64,000 nt of DNA. Source: Megalobrama amblycephala. Taxonomy: Eukaryota; Chordata; Actinopteri; Cypriniformes; Xenocyprididae. The DNA is taken from the NCBI RefSeq assembly GCF_018812025.1, contig NC_063054.1:38069396-38133395 (forward strand). Direction: 5' to 3'. Position 1 is the first letter of the stretch. Every line of letters begins with the position of its first letter. Under the pieces are notes generated by a model. That model had not been told where the DNA came from. It ran no database searches and saw only the letters and a list, made by a program, of their open reading frames with translations. The position numbers and the translations under genes were made by a program. Positions 25,912-35,955 of this stretch are shown one piece after another.

Positions 25912-26085
25912 AATAATTTTTTTTTTAAATAAATTGATACTTACAGTATATTCATCAAGGATGCATTCAATTGATCAAAGGTTACAGTAAAGACATTTAT
26001 AATGTTACAAAAGATTCTATTTCAAATAAATGCTGTTCTTTTGAACTTTCTATTCATCAAAGAATCCTGAAAAATAAAATAAGAT
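25912..26085 (+). repeat. Truncated copy of the long-TIR foldback MITE
   Basis: It contains CATTCAATTGATCAAAGG, GACATTTATAATGTTACAAA and TTCATCAAAGAATCCTGAAA in the same order as the copies at 39.1 and 40.2 kb. It abuts the start of the 53-bp minisatellite. Confidence 0.65.
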
Positions 26086-26099
26086 AATACAATAAAATA

Positions 26100-29000
26100 A
26101 GTAACACAAAAAAACCCCGACCCAAACGCTGAGTTGTTATGTCTGACCCAGGATCTGTGTAACACAAAAACTACCCAAATGCTGGGTTGTTACGTCTGAC
26201 CCAGGAGCTGTGTAACACAAAAACTACCCAAATGCTGGGTTGTTACGTCTGACCCAGGAGCTGGGTAACACAAAAACTACCCAAATGCTGGGTTGTTACG
26301 TCTGATCCAGGATCTGTGTAACACAAAAACTACCCAAACGTTGGGTTGTTACGTCTGACCCAAGAGCTGTGTAACACAAAAACCACCCAGACGCTGGGTT
26401 GTTACGTCTGACCCAGGATCTGTGTAACACAAAAACCACCCAAACGCTGAGTTGTTACGTCTTACCCAGGATCTGTGTAACACAAAAACCACCCAAATGC
26501 TGGGTTGTTACGTCTGACCCAAGAGCTGGGTAACACAAAAACTACCCAAACGCTGAGTTGTTACGTCTGACTCAGGATCTGTGTATCACAAAACTACCCA
26601 ATCGCTGAGTTGTTACGTCTGACCCAGGATCTGTGTAATACAAAAACTACCCAAATGCTGGGTTGTTACGTCTGACCCAGGAGCTGTGTAACACAAAAAC
26701 TACCCAAATGCTGGGTTGTTACGTCTGACCCAGGAGCTGTGTAACACAAAAACTACCCAAATGCTGGGTTGTTACGTCTGACCCAGGAGCTGGGTAACAA
26801 AAAAAACACACCTAAATGCTGGGTTGTTACGTCTGACCCAGGAGCTGTGTAACACAAAAACTACCCAAACTCTGGGTTGTTACGTCTGACCCAGGATCTG
26901 TGTAACACAAAAACTACCCGAACGCTGAGTTGTTACGTCTGACCCAGGATCTGTGTAACACAAAAACTACCCAAACGCTGAGTTGTTACGTCTGACCCAG
27001 GAGCTGGGTAACAAAAAAGCCACCTAAATGCTGGATTGTTACGTCTGACCGAGGAGCCGGGTAAAACAAAAACTACCCAAACGCTGAGTTGTTACGTCTG
27101 ACCCAGGATCTGTGTAATACAAAAACTACCCAAACACTGGGTTGTTACGTCTGACCCAGGAGCTGGGTAACACAAAAACTACCCAAATGCTGGTTTGCTA
27201 CGTCTGACCCAGGATCTGTGTAACACAAAAACTACCCAATCGTTGAGTTGTTACATCTGACCCAGGATCTGTGTAATACAAAAACTACCCAAACACTGGG
27301 TTGTTACGTCTGACCCAGGAGCTGTGTAACACAAAAACTAACCAAATGCTGGGTTGTTACGTCTGACCCAGGAGCTGGGTAACACAAAAACTACCCAAAT
27401 GCTGGGTTGCTACGTCTGACCCAGGATCTGTGTAACACAAAAACTACCCAATCGCTGAGTTGTTACATCTGACCCAGGATCTGTGTAATACAAAAACTAC
27501 CCAAACACCGGGTTGTTACGGCTGACCCAGGAGCTGTGTAACACAAAATCTACCCAAATGCTGGGTTGTTACGTCTGACCCAGGAGCTGGGTAACGAAAA
27601 AAACACCTAAACACTGGGTTGTTACGTCTGACCCAGGATCTGTGTAACACAAAAACTACCCAAATGCTGGGTTGTTACGTCTGACCCAGGAGCTGGGTAA
27701 CACAAAAACTACCCAAATGCTGGGTTGCTACGTCTGACCAAGGATCTGTGTAACACAAAAACTACCCAAATGCTGGGTTGCTACGTCTGACCCAGGATCT
27801 GTGTAACACAAAAACTACCCAATCGCTGAGTTGTTACATCTGACCCAGGATCTGTGTAATACAAAAACTACCCAAACACTGGGTTGTTACGTCTGGCCCA
27901 GGAGCTGTGTAACACAAAAACTACCCAAATGCTGGGTTGTTACGTCTGACCCAGGAGCTGGGTAACACAAAAACTACCCAAATGCTGGGTTGTTACGTCT
28001 GATCCAGGATCTGTGTAACACAAAAACTACCCAAACGTTGGGTTGTTACGTCTGACCCAAGAGCTGTGTAACACAAAAACCACCCAGACGCTGGGTTGTT
28101 ACGTCTGACCCAGGATCTGTGTAACACAAAAACCACCCAAACGCTGAGTTGTTACGTCTTACCCAGGATCTGTGTAACACAAAAACCACCCAAATGCTGG
28201 GTTGTTACGTCTGACCCAAGAGCTGGGTAACACAAAAACTACCCAAACGCTGAGTTGTTACGTCTGACTCAGGATCTGTGTAACACAAAACTACCCAATC
28301 GCTGAGTTGTTACGTCTGACCCAGGATCTGTGTAACACAAAAACTACCCGAACGCTGAGTTGTTACGTCTGACCCAGGATCTGTGTAACACAAAAACTAC
28401 CCAAACGCTGAGTTGTTACGTCTGACCCAGGAGCTGGGTAACAAAAAAGCCACCTAAATGCTGGATTGTTACGTCTGACCGAGGAGCCGGGTAAAACAAA
28501 AACTACCCAAAAGCTGAGTTGTTACGTCTGACCCAGGATCTGTGTAATACAAAAACTACCCAAACACTGGGTTGTTACGTCTGACCCAGGAGCTGGGTAA
28601 CACAAAAACTACCCAAATGCTGGTTTGCTACGTCTGACCCAGGATCTGTGTAACACAAAAACTACCCAATCGTTGAGTTGTTACATCTGACCCAGGATCT
28701 GTGTAATACAAAAACTACCCAAACACTGGGTTGTTACGTCTGACCCAGGAGCTGTGTAACACAAAAACTAACCAAATGCTGGGTTGTTACGTCTGACCCA
28801 GGAGCTGGGTAACACAAAAACTACCCAAATGCTGGGTTGCTACGTCTGACCCAGGATCTGTGTAACACAAAAACTACCCAATCGCTGAGTTGTTACATCT
28901 GACCCAGGATCTGTGTAATACAAAAACTACCCAAACACTGGGTTGTTACGGCTGACCCAGGAGCTGTGTGACACAAAATCTACCCAAATGCTGGGTTGTT

Positions 29001-30674
29001 ACGTCTGACCCAGGAGCTGGGTAACGAAAAAAACACCTAAACACTGGGTTGTTACGTCTGACCCAGGATCTGTGTAACACAAAAACTACCCAAATGCTGG
29101 GTTGTTACGTCTGACCCAGGAGCTGTGTAACACAAAAACTACACAAACGCTGAGTTGTTACGTCTGACTCAGGATCTGTGTAACACAAAAACTACCCAAT
29201 CGCTGAGTTGTTACGTCTGACCCAGGATCTGTGTAATACAAAAACTACCCAAACACTGGGTTGTTACGTCTGACCGATGAGCTGTGTAACACAAAAACTA
29301 CCCAAATGCTGGGTTGTTACGTCTGACCCAGGATCTGTGTAACACAAAAACTACCCAAATGCTGGGTTGTTACGTCTGACCCAGGAGCTGGGTAACACAA
29401 AAACTACCCAAATGCTGGGTTGCTACGTCTGACCAAGGATCTGTGTAACACAAAAACTACCCAAATGCTGGGTTGCTACGTCTGACCCAGGATCTGTGTA
29501 ACACAAAAACTACCCAATCGCTGAGTTGTTACATCTGACCCAGGATCTGTGTAATACAAAAACTACCCAAACACTGGGTTGTTACGTCTGGCCCAGGAGC
29601 TGTGTAACACAAAAACTACCCAAATGCTGGGTTGTTACGTCTGACCCAGGAGCTGGGTAACACAAAAACTACCCAAATGCTGGGTTGTTACGTCTGATCC
29701 AGGATCTGTGTAACACAAAAACTACCCAAACGTTGGGTTGTTACGTCTGACCCAAGAGCTGTGTAACACAAAAACCACCCAGACGCTGGGTTGTTACGTC
29801 TGACCCAGGATCTGTGTAACACAAAAACCACCCAAACGCTGAGTTGTTACGTCTTACCCAGGATCTGTGTAACACAAAAACCACCCAAATGCTGGGTTGT
29901 TACGTCTGACCCAAGAGCTGGGTAACACAAAAACTACCCAAACGCTGAGTTGTTACGTCTGACTCAGGATCTGTGTAACACAAAACTACCCAATCGCTGA
30001 GTTGTTACGTCTGACCCAGGATCTGTGTAATACAAAAACTACCCAAATGCTGGGTTGTTACGTCTGACCCAGGAGCTGTGTAACACAAAAACTACCCAAA
30101 TGCTGGGTTGTTACGTCTGACCCAGGAGCTGGGTAACACAAAAACTACCCAAATGCTGGGTTGTTACGTCTGACCCAGGAGCTGGGTAACAAAAAAAACA
30201 CCTAAACGCTGGGTTGTTATGTCTGACCCAGGAGCTGTGTAACACAAAAACTACCCAAATGCTGGGTTGTTACGTCTGACCCAGGAGCTGTGTAACACAA
30301 AACTACCCAAACGCTGGATTGTTACGTCTGACCCAGGAGCTGGGTAACACAAAAACCACCCAAATGCTGGTTTGTTACGTCTGACCCAGGATCTCAGTTA
30401 TACAAAAATGACCCAAACGCTGAGTTATTACATCTGACCCAGGATCTGGGTAACACAAAAACTACCCAAACGCTGGATTGTTACGTCTGACCCAGGAGCT
30501 GTGTAACACAAAAACTACCCAAATGCTGGGTTGTTACGTCTGACCCAGGATCTGTGTAACACAAAAACTACCCAATCGCTGAGTTTTTACGTCTGACCCA
30601 GGATCTGTGTAATACAAAAACTACCCAAACGCTGGGTTGTTACGTCTGACCCAGGAGCTGTGTAACACAAAAAC
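26100..30674 (+). repeat. 53-bp minisatellite, main block (about 86 monomers)
   Basis: The monomer reads CTACCCAAATGCTGGG, then TTGTTACGTCTGACCCAGG, then AGCTGTGTAACACAAAAA (53 bp; for example starts at 26224 and 26277). Variants alternate AGCTGGG/AGCTGTG/ATCTGTG and GCTGGG/GCTGAG/GTTGGG. Blocks of monomer variants recur at about 1696 bp (a TCTGATCC variant at 26304, 28001, 29696) and at 1430 bp (GACCGAGGAGCCGGG at 27051 and 28481), so higher-order duplication has occurred. Each monomer contains a CTGGGT-N11-ACCCAG hairpin. It is non-coding. Confidence 0.95.
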
Positions 30675-30899
30675 GTCTCGGGTTACAGATGTAACCCCTG
30701 TTCCCTGAGTAAGGGAACGAGACGCTACGTCGAATGACGTGATGGGAACCCTCTGTGTTTTGTGTTCGTGAAGCACCTCTGTATCCAACCAATGAGAAAG
30801 ACGTGACGTCAGAGGCGGGTGACGTCACGGATCAGGAAGCTATAAAGCATACCCGGAACAAAGCACGCTAGCTTCTGTAATATGTCTGAAGCAAGCGCT
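30675..30899 (+). repeat. DIRS left inverted terminal repeat
   Basis: The first 47 bp (30675-30721) are unique to this end and hold two palindromes, GGTTACAGATGTAACC (30681-30696) and GTTCCCTgagtaAGGGAAC (30700-30718). From ACGCTACGTCG onward it is the reverse complement of the right repeat. It contains CCAAT (30789), two perfect TGACGTCA sites (30804 and 30820) and TATAAA (30841-30846), in an order that would drive transcription inward on the plus strand. Confidence 0.9.
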
Positions 30900-30926
30900 C
30901 CAGGTATGTAGGAGGTACGGCAATGT

Positions 30927-31034
30927 GACGTAGCGTCTCGTTCCCTTACTCAGGGAACAGGGGTTACATCTGTAACCCGAGACGTTCCCTTTCGTGGGAA
31001 CTATCGACGCTACGTCGAATGACGTGATGGGAAC
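30927..31034 (-). repeat. DIRS internal complementary region
   Basis: Positions 30927-30983 are the reverse complement of the left tip. GTT follows at 30984-30986, and then 30987-31034 copies the right tip in reverse complement. It reproduces the end-to-end junction that the element would have as a circle. In DIRS elements this region is thought to template the missing terminal bases during reverse transcription. It lies just downstream of the recombinase stop codon. Confidence 0.9.
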
Positions 31035-31044
31035 GCTATCCCAA

Positions 31045-32229
31045 CTACGCCGTGTCTCCGAGTGCCTGGCTGTTTTCTTGTAGAACTCTGGCACCCGGAG
31101 TAACATTTAGGTTGAGATTATAAAATCTAATGAAGGTGTGCTGGGATGACCATCCAGCCGCACCACATATGTCGTCCAGAGAGACTCCGGACAAAAGAGC
31201 TTTAGATGCAGCCATACCTCTCGTGGAATGAGCACGCACGACTAAGGGACATGGGAGTCCCACTGTTTCATACGCTAGTGAGATGGCCTCAACCACCCAC
31301 TTGCTCATCCTCTGCTTGGATGCTGGGCCCCCTCTCTTAGGGGACCCATAACACACAAATAACTGATCCGTTTTTCTCCACAGGGCAGCTCTGTGGACGT
31401 AAGCATCCAGTGCCCTCACGGGGCAAAGCAGATTTTTCTTCTCCTGATCTGGATTTGTGAATGGAGGCGGGCAGAACGCCTCAAGTATGATGGGACCTGG
31501 GACCCTCGATGGTACCTTCGGAACATAGCCCGGTCTAGTGTGTAGAAAGGCCTTAATCATGCCCGGTGCAAATTCTAGACATGATGGAGCGACTGACAGC
31601 GCTTGTAGGTCGCCGATCCTCTTTAGTGAAGAAACGGCCAGTAGGAAGATGGTTTTCAATGTCAGGAATTTTTCTGACACTTCTTCTATTGGCTCAAAGG
31701 GAGCCTCGGCTAACCCCTGAAGCACAATAGTCAGATCCCAGGTCGGAGTTTTTGTGCGCACCGCAGGTCTCAACCTGAGTGCGCCACGGAGGAAGCGTAT
31801 AACTAGGGGGTCTCGACCCACCAAAGAACCCCCTAGAGGATTATGATAAGCCGAAATGGCTGCAATATAAACCTTCAGAGTTGAGGGGGATAAGCCTTCT
31901 GAAAACTTTTCTTGAAGGAACTGTAGCACATAGCTGATAGGAGACTGGACAGGGTCCAAATTACGTTGTTCACACCATGTAGCGAACAATTTCCATTTAT
32001 ATGAATACAGCTTCCTCGTGGAGGGAGCTCTGGAGTGAAGTATGGTCTCCACAACCTCGGTTGGGAGACCAGATTCTATGAGCCTTGCCCCCTCAGAGGC
32101 CAGGCCCACAGTTTCCACATTTCCGGACGGGGATGGAGAATCGTACCGCCCGCTTGAGACAGGAGGTCCTGTCTGAGAGGAAGCTCTAGGGGAGAGCCGC
32201 TTAGTAGTGACATTATGTCTGAAAACCAT
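31045..32229 (-). CDS. DIRS tyrosine recombinase (YR) ORF
   Basis: The frame is open far upstream because it overlaps the RT ORF in another phase. I take the ATG at 32229, which gives 394 residues, a usual size for DIRS recombinases. An N-terminal SAM-like core-binding region (about 65-160) includes APSTRKLYSYKWKLFATWC. The catalytic domain shows R204 (LKRIGDL), H334-x-x-R337 (AHSTRGMA), W360 (GAAGW) and the nucleophile Y370 (FIRFYNL). It would catalyse integration of the circular DNA copy without a target duplication. The stop TAG is at 31045-31047. The first about 150 nt overlap the end of the RT/RNase H ORF. No disabling change is visible, so the protein may be functional. The exact start is uncertain. 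Confidence 0.88.
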   Translation of the reverse strand: MVFRHNVTTKRLSPRASSQTGPPVSSGRYDSPSPSGNVETVGLASEGARLIESGLPTEVVETILHSRAPSTRKLYSYKWKLFATWCEQRNLDPVQSPISYVLQFLQEKFSEGLSPSTLKVYIAAISAYHNPLGGSLVGRDPLVIRFLRGALRLRPAVRTKTPTWDLTIVLQGLAEAPFEPIEEVSEKFLTLKTIFLLAVSSLKRIGDLQALSVAPSCLEFAPGMIKAFLHTRPGYVPKVPSRVPGPIILEAFCPPPFTNPDQEKKNLLCPVRALDAYVHRAALWRKTDQLFVCYGSPKRGGPASKQRMSKWVVEAISLAYETVGLPCPLVVRAHSTRGMAASKALLSGVSLDDICGAAGWSSQHTFIRFYNLNLNVTPGARVLQENSQALGDTA

Positions 32230-34193
32230 ATCCTGGTCGGCCAGTAAGGGGCCACCAATATTAGGTCGACCCTCTCCTGGCGGACCTTCTCCAGAACTCC
32301 CGGGAGCAATGAGACTGGGGGAAATGCGTACAGATGCAACCTCGGCCACGTCTGTAGCATAGCGTCCAGCCCTAGAGGTGCTGGGTGCTGTAGGGAATAC
32401 CACAGAGGGCACTGAGCTGACTCCTCTGTGGCAAACAGATCGACTTGAGCTCGACCGAAAGTTTTCCATATCAACTCCACCACCTCGGTGTGGAGTTTCC
32501 ATTCCCCTGGTCTCGCGCCCTGCCTCGACAGGGCGTCTGCTCCCACATTCAACCGCCCGGGGATGTAAGCTGCTCTCAGCGAGAGGAGCTTTCCCCGGGA
32601 CCAGAGGAGGATGCGACTGGCCAACTTTGATAACCGGCGAGACCACAAACCCCCCTGATGGTTGATGTACGAGACCACCGCAGTGTTGTCCGTACGGACC
32701 AACACATGGTGATCTCTCAGGTCTGGGAGGAAGTGTTTCAATGCAAGAAACACCGCCATCATCTCCAGCTGATTTATGTGCCAGGAGAGCTGATGGTCCT
32801 CCCAAAGACCCTGAGCCGAGCGACCACTCATGATCGCCCCCCAGCCCGTGAGGGAAGCATCTGTCGTAAGCATTACACGACGACCAGAAGTCCCCAGCAC
32901 GGGTCCCTGGGTTAGGAACCAAGGCTTCTTCCACATGACCAGAGCACGAAGGCATCGCCGCGTGACTTTGATTATGCGAAGAGGATTTCCCCTCGGGGAA
33001 AACCCCTTGGTCCTGAGCCACCACTGTAAGGGTCTCATGTGCAGCAGGCCAAAAGTAATGACGTTGGACGCAGCTGCCATCAGACCCAACAGTCTCTGAA
33101 ACTGTTGTACAGTGAGTGACTGGTCTAATTTCACCCCTTTCACGGCCCCGAGAATGGAACTCACACGAGCAGGGGACAACTGCGCCTGCATCGTGGTGGA
33201 ATCCCAGATTACACCTAAGTAGTTTGCAACCTGACTCGGGACCAGCACACTCTTTTTGGCGTTGAGCCTCAGCCCAAGCCTTTTCATGTGTGACAGGACA
33301 ACATCTCGATGTTGAACTGCTAGTTGTTCTGTTTGAGCTAATATCAACCAATCGTCGATATAGTTCAGTACGCGGATGCCCTGGAGTCTCAGCGGAGCCA
33401 GTGCTGCATCCACGCACTTCGTGAACGTGCGGGGTGAGAGGGATAGGCCGAAGGGAAGAACCCTGTATTGGTAAGCTTCGCCCCCGAAAGCAAACCTGAG
33501 GAACTTCCTGTGAGAAGGATGGATGGATACATGGAAATATGCGTCTTTCAGATCTATCGCTACAAACCAGTCCTCGGACCTGATCTGAGGGATGATCTGT
33601 CTGAGTGTAAGCATTTTGAACTTCAGCTTCTTTACGGATCGATTTAGCACACGTAAATCTATGATCGGACGCAACCCTCCATCCTTCTTCGGAACAATGA
33701 AGTAGCGGCTGTAAAAGCCCGACATTTTGCTGGGAGGGGAAACCCTTTCTATAGCCCCTTTTTGCAAAAGCGTCGAAACCTCCTGTTCCATCACCAGAGA
33801 CTGCTCTGGGGTTACCACTGTGGGAAGCACCCCTTCGAACTCGGGTGGTCGAGAACCAAACTGAATTCTGTATCCCTGTTCTATCATGAGCACCACCCAC
33901 TTCGAAATGTTCGGGAGACTTTTCCATTCTTCCAAATATTCTACTAAGGGAACCAGTCTCTCGAGACTGGTCTCTGGTGTTTTTTGAGCACTTGGCTCGT
34001 CTATCTGACGCGGCGCACCGGCAGACAAACGAATTACGTGCTGACCGACCCTCCTCGGAGGATCGGCGGAGACCGCTGTGCCCTGACGCACACTGGGTGG
34101 CAGGGTTGACAGGACGGCCCCCTGAGGGCACCGGGGAGGACCCGATATCCGAATCCCCCCAGAGGGGGCTGCCCTCGAGAGATCCTGCATCAT
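32076..34193 (-). CDS. DIRS reverse transcriptase / RNase H polyprotein
   Basis: It is 705 residues. The reverse transcriptase spans about 140-335 with FVAIDLKDAYF (D214) and the catalytic box LNYIDDWLI (Y278-D281). RNase H follows at about 440-560 with TTDAS (D445), NQLEMMAVF (E477), RTDNTAVVSYINHQGG (D502) and NVGADALSR (D553). The stretch after it (about 583-665, VDLFATEE.. to LILVAPYWPTRIWFSD) corresponds to the region annotated as a methyltransferase-like domain in DIRS elements; its function is not established here. The product would make cDNA from the element's RNA. The gag frame ends 49 nt upstream, and the YR frame overlaps its 3' end. The ORF is complete, with all catalytic residues in place. 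Confidence 0.93.
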   Translation of the reverse strand: MMQDLSRAAPSGGIRISGPPRCPQGAVLSTLPPSVRQGTAVSADPPRRVGQHVIRLSAGAPRQIDEPSAQKTPETSLERLVPLVEYLEEWKSLPNISKWVVLMIEQGYRIQFGSRPPEFEGVLPTVVTPEQSLVMEQEVSTLLQKGAIERVSPPSKMSGFYSRYFIVPKKDGGLRPIIDLRVLNRSVKKLKFKMLTLRQIIPQIRSEDWFVAIDLKDAYFHVSIHPSHRKFLRFAFGGEAYQYRVLPFGLSLSPRTFTKCVDAALAPLRLQGIRVLNYIDDWLILAQTEQLAVQHRDVVLSHMKRLGLRLNAKKSVLVPSQVANYLGVIWDSTTMQAQLSPARVSSILGAVKGVKLDQSLTVQQFQRLLGLMAAASNVITFGLLHMRPLQWWLRTKGFSPRGNPLRIIKVTRRCLRALVMWKKPWFLTQGPVLGTSGRRVMLTTDASLTGWGAIMSGRSAQGLWEDHQLSWHINQLEMMAVFLALKHFLPDLRDHHVLVRTDNTAVVSYINHQGGLWSRRLSKLASRILLWSRGKLLSLRAAYIPGRLNVGADALSRQGARPGEWKLHTEVVELIWKTFGRAQVDLFATEESAQCPLWYSLQHPAPLGLDAMLQTWPRLHLYAFPPVSLLPGVLEKVRQERVDLILVAPYWPTRIWFSDIMSLLSGSPLELPLRQDLLSQAGGTILHPRPEMWKLWAWPLRGQGS

Positions 34194-34242
34194 GGATGTC
34201 AGGACCTCTTCTTTGAAGCCTTCCGAGAGATAATGACGGTCC

Positions 34243-35644
34243 TCAGATCCGTCCTACCTCCGGAAGGCTTCGCCTGTGCCGCCCGACCCGGTCCCCAAGA
34301 TTTTTGTGGGGGAGCACGGGAGGCGACACTGGCCTTCTGTTGCGCCCTGTGCGCTGAGGAGCTGGCTGTCGGCCGAGGCTGCTCCCGCCCAGCAGCCTCG
34401 GGGGATGAGAGCGGCGGGGAATAATTTTTGAGAAAGCCGCTGTTTGTTTCCGTGTCTCCTGAAACCTGTCGACGACGGTTGACATCGCGTCGCCGAACAG
34501 GCCAGCAGGAGACAGCGGCGCGTCCATGAGCATATTCTTGTCTCTTTCCTTAATATCAGAAAGGTTGAGCCAAAGATGCCTCTCCGTGGCCACCAGGGCT
34601 GCCATAGAGCGGCCGATGGACTTGGCCGTCTCCTTGGTGGCCCGGAGAGCTAAATCTGTCGCCTTTCTTAGCTCATGAATTGCCTCAAAGGACGCTTCCC
34701 CGCTCTCATCAATTTCCCCCAGCAGATCGGCTTGATATGCCTGTAAGATTGACATGGTATGAAGGCATGCAGCCGCCTGACCTGCTGCCGAATAAGCCTT
34801 GCCCACCAAGCTGGAAGTTGTCTTTAGGGGCTTGGTGGGCAACGTCGGGGTCTTGAGGGACGATGCTGACTCGGGCGAGAGATGGCTCGCAAGCGTCTCT
34901 TCGATCCGAGGCATCGCCCCATAGCCATGATGTTTTAGGCCAACAATATTACTATACAATGATGTCTGTGGACTGTATAGCCGATACTGAACCGGTCTCT
35001 TCCACGACCTCGACACCTCGGTGTGGAGGTCGGGAAAAAACGGCAGACCCCGACGCTGGGGTAGTGACCGTGCAGGGAGAAACCTCTCGTCTAGCTTGCT
35101 TTTTGGTTTACTATCAGGTCTCTCTGCGGGCCAGACGATATTTAACTTTTCTACTGCCCTGGTCACCACCTCCAAAAGCTCCTCAATATGCAGGGGATGA
35201 GGCTGGCGGTTCCTCATCGACGCTCTCCACATCAACCTCCTCGGAGGAAGATATGTTGAGCATCGGTGTCTCCCTTCGGGGGGAAGAAACCGCTACGCGT
35301 GCTTCCGCCACCAAAGGAGAGACACTGGGTCTAGCAGGTAAGGGAAGCGATAGGGCAGCGCCCGTCTCTTCCCCCTCTGCTAGATCCATCTGTGAACCCC
35401 ACGAGTGCAGCCTTCGCTGTGCCTCAGCAGCAGCGGGACCAGACCCGCGGGGAACACTCGCCCCGGCGCCCTCCTCAAAGAGCGCCCGGCGCGATCGCAG
35501 CACTCTGAGGGTGAGCCGCTCGAGAGCCGCCTGTGCATGCTCAACCCCCAGGCATCTAACGCACATCTCGTGTGTGTCTCCTTCCACAATGAAACACGGG
35601 CAAGGAGGAGCACACTTCTTGAACTGTTGCTGCTTTTCCGCCAT
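34243..35644 (-). pseudogene. DIRS gag region, split by an apparent 1-bp frameshift
   Basis: The first frame starts at ATG 35644 (MAEKQQQFKKCAPPCPCFIV) and runs 153 codons to a stop at 35183, ending in an acidic, serine-rich stretch (ISSSEEVDVESVDEEPP). The second frame picks up at the same place with EELLEVVTRAVEKLNIVW and runs to 34243. The protein sense continues across the change of frame. A single extra T near 35186-35190 would explain it, though a natural frameshift or a sequence error is possible. The N-terminal CPPC-like cysteines (CAPPCPC, MCVRCLG) may bind zinc. The C-terminal part is rich in R, P and S. Gag would assemble the particle. Confidence 0.75.
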
Positions 35645-35758
35645 TTTTATATATATATATGTGTCTTATTTGTGCTTGGGAACTCTTGTCCTCGGACGAA
35701 GAGACCACAGTTTGTATGATAGACAATACAACAATAAATAAGACAGACAGATACAGAT

Positions 35759-35952
35759 AGCGCTTGCTGAAGACAACAGAAGCTAGCGTGCTTTGTTCCG
35801 GGTATGCTTTATAGCTTCCTGATCCGTGACGTCACCCGCCTCTGACGTCACGTCTTTCTCATTGGTTGGATACAGAGGTGCTTCACGAACACAAAACACA
35901 GAGGGTTCCCATCACGTCATTCGACGTAGCGTCGATAGTTCCCACGAAAGGG
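35759..35952 (-). repeat. DIRS right inverted terminal repeat with promoter
   Basis: It mirrors the left repeat except for its own 20-bp tip at 35933-35952. With the flanking AAC, the tip forms the palindrome GTTCCCacgaaaGGGAAC (35938-35955). Read on the minus strand it holds CCAAT, two TGACGTCA sites and TATAAA (35813-35808), about 165 bp upstream of the gag ATG. This is the likely promoter for the element's RNA. Confidence 0.85.
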
Positions 35953-35955
35953 AAC

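Larger units (their letters stand above)
30675..35952 (-). mobile_element. DIRS-type retrotransposon, nearly intact, 5278 bp
   Basis: The element lies on the minus strand inside the 53-bp minisatellite. It has a gag region (34243-35644), an RT/RNase H ORF (32076-34193) and an overlapping tyrosine recombinase ORF (31045-32229). It also has inverted terminal repeats of about 200 bp with different tips and an internal complementary region (30927-31034) that joins copies of both tips. This is the diagnostic layout of DIRS elements, which integrate by tyrosine recombinase through a circular intermediate and make no target duplication. The left flank ends in AAC and so does the right end of the element; the array reads straight through if one copy is kept. 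RT and recombinase frames are open with all key residues. Gag shows one apparent frameshift. Confidence 0.93.

Noticed and set aside
26100..30674. CRISPR-like array of regularly spaced repeats
   Set aside because: The units are contiguous 53-bp monomers without unique spacers, in an animal genome. This is a minisatellite.
31045..34131. A single 1028-codon minus-strand frame
   Set aside because: Only its last about 394 codons (recombinase) make sense. The upstream part is the RT/RNase H gene read in the wrong frame, where no family motif appears.
34863..35741. A 292-codon plus-strand frame over the DIRS gag
   Set aside because: It is the antisense of gag, low in complexity (S, R, A rich), and lacks any domain. 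The minus-strand reading has the recognisable sense.
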